In this document: positions 55,496 to 64,000 of the stretch, in pieces
Layout of the letters: every line of letters begins with the position of its first letter
Position numbering within the stretch: the stretch's first letter is position 1
Assembly: GCA_948146395.1 (NCBI GenBank)
Contig: OX411551.1
Location: 50,216,997-50,280,996, forward strand
Origin: Fragum whitleyi
Lineage: Eukaryota > Mollusca > Bivalvia > Cardiida > Cardiidae
DNA length: 64,000 bases
Direction of reading: 5' to 3'
Notes under the pieces: model-generated
What the model was told of the DNA's origin: nothing
The model's database searches: none
Seen by the model: only the letters and a program-made list of their open reading frames with translations
Program-made: the position numbers and the translations under genes

Positions 55496-55855
55496 CAGGG
55501 CTTGTGTTAGTGTTTGATAATAGGGAGTCATTGACCCCTGACCCAAGAAATTCTGGGGGTCAAATCTGAATTTAAAGGGATCAAACAGACAGAAAGAGCA
55601 AATCATAAAGTAGAATTTTGCATATCAAAGATTCACCATAACTGTTTCTTTTAATGATATGAAACAAGGAATTAATTTGTAGAACTTGGATAGTAATTTG
55701 TGAAAATCTTAGGTATAAAACCATGTTCTGACCCTCAGTTATTTCCCTCAAGGGGGTCAAAATGACCCTTTGGGAGAAATTTCTAGGGGTCAAATTAAGA
55801 TATTTTCAAATTTTGGGGGTCAAAATCCTGGTTTAAGGGTCAAACACGAGCCCTG
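55496..55855. mobile_element. hAT-like MITE
   Basis: 360 bp; left CAGGGCTTGTGTT, right AACACGAGCCCTG, i.e. near-perfect inverted ends with the CAGGG start common in hAT elements. A 7-8-bp duplication CTTGAAT(C) lies at 55489-55495 and 55856-55862. The interior repeats 'gggggtcaaa' words. Confidence 0.8.
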
Positions 55856-55863
55856 CTTGAATC

Positions 55864-57153
55864 ACTTGCATGGGCTTTGTTTTCCTAAGTACAGGGTAGG
55901 CAAAATTGTGCACTACAAATGAATTAACATTGTATATATCAAGAATCTCTCTCATGGAATTCCAACAGAAAATACTCAAATTTCACATCAGTGGGCATTA
56001 ATATGCATCAATGAGTAAGCAAAATATTATAACTTTGAATTAAAAACTATAGTTAAAACATTTTGTTTGCCCCCCAAGAGAAATGTTTTCCCATTCCCAA
56101 CATGGTGACTAGATCTATGTGTTGTTGTTTTTTCTAAAATCCGGGGTTAAAGGAGATTTAAAACCCTGGATTCCCCACCCCTCTGGCTCTGCCCATAACT
56201 GATGACAAGTACATTTGTAATACAATCTTACATTTTTACAGTGAAATAAAGCTCTCTATGATAGACAGCTTGATTTTAATGTAATAAGAGATGTTTGTAA
56301 AACATTTATGCCCCCCAAAATAGCAGGTCAATGGCCATTTCTTTGCCAATCAACAATGGGCAATAACTCACAAAATATAATGAGCAGAGTAATGTTTCTT
56401 ATGCACAGCACTTCTCCTCAATTAGACCTATCCTCCTGTGAAGTTTCATTATTCTAGCTTTCATACTTTTAGAGATTTTCTCCGGACAAAAAAACAGTGT
56501 ACAGACAGACAGACTGACTGACAAGTGCACAGCAATATACCCCCTCTTCTTCAAAGGAGAGCTTAACAATAAACTGTAGCTCAGACACAAAATGTGTTTT
56601 TATAATCTTAGTTTTAACACCTTTTTAAGTTATTCAGTAGTGAAAATAAAAAAGGTCTTATCATAACTTACATGAAAAAAAAGTTAAATCTTAATTCTAG
56701 AGCCAACAGTATATATCACAATCAAACAACATGCACTCTCAGTTTATCTATACTTCTGATTTCTTCTGATCATCACAAATTCACAAAACAAATTTAAGTT
56801 TTTCAGACATTTCCATCAATTACATCTGCTCCAGAACATATGACAGTGAACACCAAGCATAAAAAACTATACTTAGATTGATAAAAAATTGTTTGTTGAT
56901 TCTTTTAATCAGTTCACTGAGTCAATGATCTGCCTAGGTTTTGGAAATAATGGAATAATGTCCCCTGACCCTTAAATAACAGGGGACATTAACAAAATTT
57001 ATGGGTCACATTTATAATCAAGCTATTGAGATTGTAGAAAAGGACAAAGACCCAATGATCTCAAATAACTGGTGATGATTATGATTTTTTGGTTATAAAC
57101 TTTCAGAAACAAATCCTTGATGTATTACTGACTGACTGCACAGTGAAGACTCT
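55864..57153. other. Downstream flank of RNASEK, one short repeat
   Basis: 56305-56575 has the style of a short molluscan repeat ('gccccccaaaatagcagg', 'acagacagacagactgactg', 'taccccctcttcttcaaagg'). The remainder is AT-rich. The RNASEK 3' UTR must extend into the upper part, but I could not place a polyadenylation site with confidence. Confidence 0.45.
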
Positions 57154-57192
57154 GATCAGCCTGTGCAGATCTGAGATCTGCACAGGCTGATC
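57154..57192. repeat. Perfect 18-bp hairpin in the probable RNASEK 3' UTR
   Basis: GATCAGCCTGTGCAGATC, loop TGA, GATCTGCACAGGCTGATC. It lies ~85-120 bases after the RNASEK stop on the minus strand. The wording matches the core of local TTAA MITEs, so it may be a MITE relic. Confidence 0.85.
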
Positions 57193-57275
57193 TGGGTCTT
57201 TACGAGGTTCACTTATGAAATTGTTGGAAATGTCACACACAGGCTCATATACATCTTAATTAACTGGTCAGGATC

Positions 57276-57503
57276 TCATCGCATCTCGTAACTCTGTCGT
57301 GTGTTCATACGGTGTTGAATAAAGGAGAAGATAAACGTTAGCACATATAGTCCTGCAGCTATGAAACAGTTAAGTCCAACTTTTTCGTATTGCTCGTGGA
57401 CATATGACATGGAGAAATTCTCCTTTTTCCATTCCTCCTCGCTAAATGGAATGTCTTCAAATAAAGCTGGGCTGTGAATTCTGAAGAAGGCTCCAAGTAA
57501 AAA
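57276..57503 (-). CDS. RNASEK: Ribonuclease kappa, exon 2 (C-terminal 75 residues)
   Basis: RNase kappa is a small two-pass membrane protein of animals, described as an endoribonuclease and as an accessory subunit of the V-ATPase membrane sector (family knowledge). This exon encodes the end of membrane helix 1 (FLLGAFF), the luminal loop with the conserved 'IHSPALFEDIPFSEEEW', the 'YEKVGLNCFIAAGLYVLTFI' second helix and a short basic tail ending ...SYEMR, stop at 57276-57278. The vertebrate protein has 'VHSAVLIEDVPF' and 'YNCFIAAGLYLL' at the same places. It begins right after an acceptor (minus-strand 'tttttcttttcag', AG at 57504-57505). Phase 0, 228 nt. No stop or frameshift; likely functional. 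Confidence 0.95.
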   Translation of the reverse strand, partial: FLLGAFFRIHSPALFEDIPFSEEEWKKENFSMSYVHEQYEKVGLNCFIAAGLYVLTFIFSFIQHRMNTRQSYEMR

Positions 57504-57659
57504 CTGAAAAGAAAAATTAGAAAACCTTAATTTACAAAGTTGAAACTATATCGTATTTCATCCTTTTATTCAAGGCATCACAGGAATCTTAAGATAAATT
57601 TGCTTTTGTCCCTCAAAATAATTTTTAACTACAAAATGCAGAAAAAAAGGTGACTTTTA

Positions 57660-57756
57660 ACATTCAGTCAGATTCCTATCATTTTGCAGGCTGATGTTTG
57701 TCTTTAGCTCCCGCCAAAGCAGGAATATTCCGGGTTCAGCATGACAAGGGTTAACA
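57660..57756. mobile_element. piggyBac-like MITE 3, right-half fragment
   Basis: 'gcaggctgatgtttgtcttt', 'gccaaagcaggaatattccg' and 'gttcagcatgacaagggttaa' match the right half of 60633-60874 almost base for base. The left half is missing. Confidence 0.7.
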
Positions 57757-58349
57757 TGGTTAGCCAAAGGTTTATATCATATATTTAAAAATGAGTTAGA
57801 TTGATGTTTCTTCCATGCTAGTTTTCGTCAAAATTCATCACTTATTGACTTTTATTAAATTCTTATTCTAGACTAATGGATTCTAAAGTTTAATGGATTC
57901 TAAATTTATATAAATTTTTGAAAACTGGAGAGTTCTTCAAAATTAAATCATTTTTTTTTAGCAAAGTTCATAATGAGTGCTTGTAGACGAATTCTCTTGT
58001 GCTATCATTACTTATAATCTTTTTTCAAATGATACTTCATAAGACCTGTCTTGTATGTAAAAAAGTAATTTCCTTTAGGTACATGTATAAGATTTGTGCA
58101 ATGTATTCAGAGTTCAACACTAAGGGGAAACCAAGACTCCTTGTTTACCAGTTGGGACTCCTTCCATTTGTAAATAAAGAGTCTGATGGACTCAAGGGTT
58201 GAGAATATTTTGAAAAAAAAAAATGCACAGAGCAGCGTCCTTACCAAAAATTGCTTAAAAATAAACTGTAGATCTTTTCCCTACAAAAGTTGTTGAAGGA
58301 GACTTGTGTTTGCATCCTATATTGTTTTGAGAAAAACTCTTTTTTGGAA

Positions 58350-58414
58350 GAACATTGTGGAAAAGAAGAAATTGCTTATTTATAACAAGCAATTTCTTCT
58401 TTTCCACAATGTTC
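58350..58414. repeat. Perfect 28-bp hairpin, 9-base loop
   Basis: Left stem GAACATTGTGGAAAAGAAG plus AAATTGCTT, loop 58378-58386 (ATTTATAAC), right stem its exact complement (58387-58414). No target duplication or relative elsewhere in the window. It would be transcribed in the RNASEK pre-mRNA. Confidence 0.9.
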
Positions 58415-60632
58415 TCCCATTATTAAAATGAGGACTCCTTACTCTGAGCTTGGAATCCTTGATTTAATGTGTTAGGTGTGCAATGGACACCTTAATCTAA
58501 GAAGTTAGTGTCAACCATTGGTATTTGATTGAGATTAAGTTATTCTAGACATTGAATTAAAAAAAATGGTACTTTAGTATGATCCCGTGTAATCATATTT
58601 ATACACTTTATCCAATCCATTCCTGAAATAGGGTTGAAAACCTATTCAGTCTTTTGATTTCAAACACTGTCATCCATTAATTTGGGTATTCTCACTTTGA
58701 CCCATGAATGAGCACTTTTTTCAAGCGATATTTCAACAGATTTGTTGTTATAATATTGTTTGTAATGTTATGTTAACGCAAATTTTATCTTATCAATATT
58801 GGAGCTTGTTTTTCTGTGATTTATTAACCCTTTAGCAAACTATGTGAATATCCATTTTCTTAGAGAAGAAAGTCCATTTCCAAATAAAACTTAATTTGAA
58901 GGTCAATTCATGAATGTTTCTGTTTTCTGTTGTATTAATTATGAATATTTGGAAATATTTTACATCTGATGCACAAACTGTGATGTACCATATGTCTATA
59001 TGAAAACAGTTAGACGAAGGGAGAATGGCTTGTTATGGCAAAGATATCCACAAATTAGACAATTAAGATGTTCTTTCTGACAGAGGGTAAAAATGTAAAA
59101 GTAAAGGAACAATGTTGAAACACATGAAAACATTGTGGTTAAGAAACGTTATCGTAGTTTGGCGTCAGCAATGTTTGTCAATTCGCTGCTTAGTGGCGAT
59201 TTACCATTGTGTGTCTAAATGCGTGTAACGATTACGCCATTGCTTTGATTTAACTGAAATTTAGTACGCCTAGAATATTTTGTTCATTCAAAAAAATTAC
59301 ATTTTCTTTTTCAAGCAGTTTGTTAAATCTTGCGTAACATGATAAACTAAAACCTCTTTAGAATATATTACATGCTCTTGTTTTTACGTGACAATCATGC
59401 GGATACGAATTTCAAATATAAAGGAATCATGGTCTTGGACTTACCAAGACTACTACGACCCTCTTTAAATTAGGTGAAAAAGTGTGTTCAACACCTCTTA
59501 TTGATTTCACACCTCCTTTTATTATCTTGTATACTCTCGTGCTATCGGCAGACTTGATTATAAAGCCCTCATATGCAGTCGACTAATCAATCATGCAAAA
59601 ATTTTGTGAAAGGGCCTTCAATATACATGTATAGCAACCACGTACATTTGCCTGAGGTTGAATCAAAATATGGAAAATAGAAAACCTGTACCTTCCCCTT
59701 TCCTCCTTATTTGCTATTTGTGGATGACTGATAAAGATGATAGAAGTAGAACTCAATATAGCTAAAAAAAATAAAAATATGGCAGATAATATCTTAAGTG
59801 CACTTTGATTTTTGGAGACATATGATCTATTTATTTATAAATCTTGTGTTTTGGTTCTCTCTTTTTTAATAAGGGGCAACATGTTGGACACATTTCTCAT
59901 TTCCCCTATTGTTTTACCCAGGTATAGTCAATTTGCCATGGTGCGTAGTGACTCATTTTATTGGCAAAGAAATTTTGAAAAAGAGAAAAATGCAGGACAT
60001 CAATCATAAGAATTTTTCTTTCTTCATTATTATTAGTTTATATGTTACTTTAAATGTTTCATACCTTCATACCCCCCAACAGAATATTTAGGCAACATGA
60101 TTTCACATAGTGAGAATAGATAATTTTGAGCGTATGAACTTTTGGATGCACATCCAAAATACTGTAGCGACTGAAAAGCTGTAGTCACAATATTGTCTGC
60201 GTTTAAGACCAACCCATAAATGCACTCCTTATTTAATTTAAGGAAAAATAAAACAAAATGCACCTTGTTTTCATCTATTGATAGATTACAGTTTTGAAAT
60301 ATGATTTAATTTCATTTCAATACTTTTTCACATATTTTTTTACAGGCCAATTTCTTAGTTCTTGACGGCAATCAAAAGTTCTGAATAATAGAAAAATTAA
60401 AAATAAAACAACATCAAGAATATGTTTTTCTTCATTTCCCATTTATTTATTTATTTATTTATTCTTTTGCTCTTCATTATTCTTTGTATTATTTTTGTTT
60501 ATGTTGTAAAATGTGTAATATTTTGATTTCTTTTCAATTTTTCAGGAATAATAGGTTTCCTCATTTTGGGTTAAAGGGTTAGTACATGTATTACACATTT
60601 AAAAACATAAGTAGTATTAAAACAATTATTAA

Positions 60633-60874
60633 CCCTTGTCGTGCTGAATAAATTTTGGCTAAAAAATTTGCATCAAAATCAAATGGCAAAAAACACTGAA
60701 AGAACCACCTAAAGGTCATTTTTTATTTGAAAGGCTAAATCTATTGACAATTCTGGTTTGAAAGTGGGAAACAGGTGGTGTAGACTAGCATCAGACTGCA
60801 CATATATATGCAGGCTGATGTTTGTCTATAGTTCCTGCCAAAGCAGAAATATTCCGGGTTCAGCATAACAAGGG
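60633..60874. mobile_element. piggyBac-like MITE 3 (TTAA target)
   Basis: 242 bp; left CCCTTGTCGTGCTGAA, right TTCAGCATAACAAGGG, TTAA at 60629-60632 and 60875-60878. CCCTT termini plus TTAA are the piggyBac signature. Relatives at 35472 and 57660. Confidence 0.85.
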
Positions 60875-60888
60875 TTAAGAATATTTTT

Positions 60889-62215
60889 AATGGCTAGTCT
60901 TGTAGGCTAAACGTACCAACCCGTACGGCTAGCGTGTCCTCACTGGATAGGCTAGCTGTACGGTAGTTTTTCAACCAATCAGAAAACTGTATTTGATTTC
61001 CGATTATATACCATCACCTTTCAATTGTTCAATAATTATTTATCTTTTATTACGCATTTAGAAAAAAGGAAAGAAAATCACCAAAGACTATTAAGTGCCT
61101 GTAACAACAATCATGATGGTAAAATGGTCTGTTATCTAAGTTTTTGCAATCGTCGATCTAATTAACTACTGTATTTAATGTCATGTTTCCCGACTTTGTT
61201 TTTCACACCATTTTGGAATGAGACAAACATTATTTCATGATTTTGAAATCCCAATTGTCAATTAATTGCTATTAATTAGAGGCCAAAAGCAAATTCTTTA
61301 CCTGAATTTTAGACATACCAGTTTGTCATTATTGTTGAAAATCTTGTCGAATGTGCAAAAGTGTTGGGAACTTTTTATAGTTTTACTTATTTCACTAGAT
61401 GTAATAGAATGGACGTTAACCTGTAAACATGCCCTGAAAAATTTCAAAGTGTTACAGAAGTTTTCTGATAAAAAAAAAAAAAAAAAAATTCGTGGTGGCA
61501 AAAATTCAATAGAGACTGGCGCTAAAAAATCAAGGTGAAAAAATAAGCATTCTCTCTATTTCCTTATTTTAAGATTGTCATATCAATTTCAATTAAATAA
61601 ATTCACACTTAAATAAGCTCAGATGTTTAGTTTTGCTCATTAACACAGACATACAGGCACTGAATTGCTTTTCCGACTTGCAGATTTTGTTTATTTGATT
61701 TTTTTCTTATTTCCATTTTTCACTAAAAACAAAAAGTCATTTTAAATGTGTAATTTCTGTAATGTTCCAACAACAACGAAAATTTAAATTTCCTTCTTTC
61801 TAGTCTTTTCCAACAAAAATAATAACATTGTAAATCTTCGGTAATAAGTGATTTCTAGAAGATTGTATTATAAGAATTATTCAATGCAGGGACTAAGGGT
61901 CTGTGTTCAATGCGAGATTGCGACAATTTGATTGCCCAGCGAATAATATCCTTATAATTTCCCTATCAAGGAAGATATATTTTACACCTTTGTCTTCCGT
62001 AAATAGACTTAAACTTTTTCACTATATACATTTTATATACCTTTAAGTCACATACAGACAGAACTGAAAAAATATTGAAGTACTTGAATAGAAACATAAC
62101 ATGTATTATTCATTCCTGTATTCTGATTGGTTGAAAAACTCCCATAAGGCTAACCTGTCCAGTGAGGACTGGCTAGCCGTATGGGTCCGTACGTTTAGCC
62201 TACCAGACTAGCCAT
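60889..62215. mobile_element. 1.3-kb DNA element with ~110-bp inverted termini
   Basis: Left end 'atggctagtcttgtaggcta', right end its complement ('tagcctaccagactagccat'). Inverted similarity continues for ~110 bp: 'aaacgtac', 'gtacggctagc', 'gtcctcactgga', 'gtttttcaaccaatcaga'. The interior has only a 90-codon Lys-tailed frame without recognisable domain (61266-61538), so it appears non-autonomous. Superfamily not assigned; possible AT target duplication. Confidence 0.8.
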
Positions 62216-62232
62216 ACGGACCTGTACGGCTA

Positions 62233-62445
62233 CTGGTTGAAGACCAATTCTCGCCAAGTACCAGTTCTCCCCACCACCCCTTTTTCTCGGCGAAGACGTA
62301 AAGGAAACCCTTCTAAATTACAAAATATGTTGACAAGAACTTCTTTTAATCAGAAAATATTTTTTGTGAATGAATATTGCGTCTTTACTGTGAAAATTCG
62401 CAGTTGGCGAGAACTGGTACTTGGCGAGAATTGGTCTCTAACCAG
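62233..62445. mobile_element. Palindromic MITE, TA target
   Basis: 213 bp; CTGGTTGAAGACCAATTCTC at the left, GAGAATTGGTCTCTAACCAG at the right, TA at 62231-62232 and 62446-62447. 'ggcgagaactggtacttggc' occurs inverted in both arms. Confidence 0.75.
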
Positions 62446-62499
62446 TATTCACTTCCATTTGTAATATCTTCAAACAAAAATAAGGATAGAAATCCTTAA

Positions 62500-62660
62500 A
62501 AAAATAGACTTTATTTTTGCGGGAACAAGTGGACCGAGGAAAAATCGATTGGGGAACGAGTTGACTATTGCAGGGGGATGAGTTGACCAAAATCGCCCCG
62601 AGTTGACTTAGGCCCGAAAGAGGGTGATGCAGGATGTATAGATAGATAGATAGATAGAGT
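62500..62660. repeat. Short 'gagttgac' repeats and GATA run
   Basis: 'gagttgac' recurs at 62549, 62580, 62600 and 62657 with variable spacing; (GATA)n at ~62637-62656. Near the 5' end of the RNASEK intron. Confidence 0.6.
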
Positions 62661-62715
62661 TGACTGCCACCCGCCGAAGGCACATATCTCAAAAAATGTG
62701 TACCTATTTACGTAC

Positions 62716-62790
62716 CAACATTACGATTCCCCAGATACTAATCACTGAGCAGCATATCGACAGCTTAGGGCCGCAAATCGGGCACTTCAT
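62716..62790 (-). CDS. RNASEK: Ribonuclease kappa, exon 1 (first 25 residues)
   Basis: Starts ATG (plus-strand CAT 62788-62790) and encodes MKCPICGPKLSICCSVISIW then GIVML: a short cytoplasmic Cys-containing start with the family's CGPK motif and the first part of membrane helix 1. The human protein reads CCGPKL...SAWGVIML here (family knowledge). The exon ends in phase 0 before donor GTACGT. With exon 2 the protein is 100 residues, against 98 for the common human form. An in-frame upstream stop (TAA, 'ttttaacc' context just before ATG) supports this start. Confidence 0.93.
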
Positions 62791-62870
62791 GGTTAAAAGT
62801 CAAAATTGTTTTCTTCTGTCAAAATTAAGCGGAAGTCATCTGATTATGAATAATGTTCAACTTACAAATA
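62791..62870 (-). promoter_or_regulatory. RNASEK 5' UTR and possible promoter
   Basis: Minus strand upstream of the ATG contains 'gatgacttccgctt', an ETS-type TTCCG site (62829-62842) typical of housekeeping promoters. No TATA box at a clear distance. The transcription start cannot be fixed from sequence alone. Confidence 0.35.
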
Positions 62871-63024
62871 AAACAACCGGATGTGCAACGATTTATTTCA
62901 AGCTAGCATGGTAATCTAAAATAAACCATTTAATATGAACTTTCTAACATTAATCCATAGAATAAAAAATATTTCTTCTGTAATTTTTTGACAATCTTGG
63001 TATTTTTTTTATAGACTTGAAGCT

Positions 63025-63144
63025 TTACAGTCAAACCGGCCCCTCGTCAAACCGGCCCCCGGTCAAACCGGCCCCAAATCGGTCAAACCGGCCCCAATAT
63101 CGATTTTCGATCGGTTAAACCGGCCCCTAAAACCGGCCCCAATA
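63025..63144. repeat. 15-bp minisatellite 'GTCAAACCGGCCCC'
   Basis: Six to seven imperfect units at 63031-63140 ('gtcaaaccggccccY'), the most GC-rich patch in this part of the window, ~240-350 bp upstream of the RNASEK start codon. Confidence 0.9.
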
Positions 63145-64000
63145 TAATTAAGACAATAAAGGGTGATAATTATATACAAATGCTCATTTTTTTTTTTTTT
63201 TTTTGGAAAGCTGTGTTGAGTGTCGTCTAAGAAAAAAAGAAACACTCCGAAAAATTTGTTTATTTATTTAAATTGCCTTTATCTCGAACTCTTTCATAAA
63301 TAATCAACATAATAATCAAGAAAATAATCAAGAAAATAATAAAGAAAAGACCATTTTAAATCAGTCACTAGTAATATAATTTTGTGAGGCTATTTTCGAA
63401 CTCTTTTTTATTCTTTTTCAAACTTTGACTTTGTATAGTTATTATTTTATAAAGCCATTATGAGTACAAATCTTCATTGAAGTTTTAACATATTATTAGT
63501 CAAATAATAGAATTGATAAGATTGTAATATACAGTCGCCACGCGTAATGATTAACCTTTGAATATATTGTGCAAAAATTATCGATCGGATTAATGCTTTT
63601 CAACTTTGCAATACACTGATTAATAATGGGAAGGAAGCTTACAAAAGAAGACTTTATACACACATACCTCGGCTAAACTATTAAAAAAAAAAGATGAAAA
63701 CAGACTGTACCAAATTTAAAGGGTTGCATGCCGGATGATAAAATGGTGCGATATGGTTTGAAAATATTATGGGAAAATGAGAACTAGGTATACAAAAAGT
63801 TCCCCTTTTTATACAAATATACAAGCATTTCACGTAAGACCCAGAGACTTCTTTTGATTTTTAAATAGCGGTCTTGATGCACCCCTTTAAATAAAAACAA
63901 TTCCATCCGTCAAAACAATTTAGACTTTCTTAAAGTCTTACATTAAATATCACTGTATGGAAACTCTGTACGCGACGTTGCAACGGTATTTTAAACATGG
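63145..64000. other. Upstream flank, nothing recognised
   Basis: AT-rich, with a T run at 63188-63203 and an 'aataatcaagaa' repeat near 63300-63350. No gene or element identified up to the window end. Confidence 0.45.

Larger units (their letters stand above)
57504..62715 (-). other. RNASEK: RNASEK intron, 5.2 kb, transposon-rich
   Basis: Donor GTACGT (minus strand, from 62715) and acceptor ...TTTCAG. Contains a MITE fragment (57660-57756), a perfect 28-bp hairpin, a TTAA MITE (60633), a 1.3-kb inverted-repeat element (60889) and a small palindromic MITE (62233). Between 58415 and 60632 I recognise nothing except AT-rich DNA and a TTTA microsatellite at ~60445. Confidence 0.9.

Noticed and set aside
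61266..61538. Transposase of the 1.3-kb inverted-repeat element
   Set aside because: 90 codons ending in a poly-Lys tract from an A run; no catalytic motif visible.

Overview
The window is eukaryotic, AT-rich and almost entirely repetitive. Spliced gene structure, non-LTR and Ty3/gypsy retroelements, tRNA-derived SINEs with TGAT-type tails, and numerous small inverted-repeat elements all point to an animal. The repeat styles (SINEs ending in an 'ataatgttgaaa' module, elements with cores of ~147 bp tandem units ending in 'gagctaaaaa') suggest a bivalve mollusc; that placement is inference.

One host gene is clear: RNASEK (ribonuclease kappa), minus strand, 57276-62790. It has two coding exons (25 and 75 codons), phase 0, GT-AG splice sites and a 5.2 kb intron full of mobile elements. 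A second, weaker gene start (promoter-like sequence and two 5' exons, plus strand) is proposed at 37.1-37.8 kb. No other host gene could be supported.

Region by region: 1-8.8 kb holds TA-flanked MITEs (family M1), a Mutator-like MITE with a perfect 9-bp target duplication plus broken relatives, and a composite element with a tandem core (Y, 5345-7992). A complete but decayed Ty3/gypsy LTR retrotransposon (8875-17676, minus strand) sits inside the terminal repeat of an M1 copy whose other part is 17681-18107. 18-31 kb carries more M1 copies, TTAA-flanked piggyBac-like MITEs, a LINE remnant without its reverse transcriptase, and old SINEs. 31.5-33.4 kb is X, an inverted second copy of Y. 35-43 kb has further MITEs, a SINE, microsatellites and a possible helicase scrap. 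43.7-50.2 kb is a degenerate 24-bp satellite split by a Tc1-like transposon, whose transposase pseudogene is itself split by a tandem-core element. 50.3-52.7 kb has two near-identical SINEs in opposite orientation, one inside another tandem-core element. 54-56 kb has two M1 copies and a hAT-like MITE. 57.2-62.8 kb is RNASEK, with two strong perfect hairpins and four transposon insertions in or beside it.

The genes do not form an operon or pathway. The window reads as a layered record of insertions, several of which can be ordered in time by nesting. No virus, toxin, CRISPR array, rRNA or functional tRNA gene was found. All identities come from reading the sequence by eye; no database search was run.
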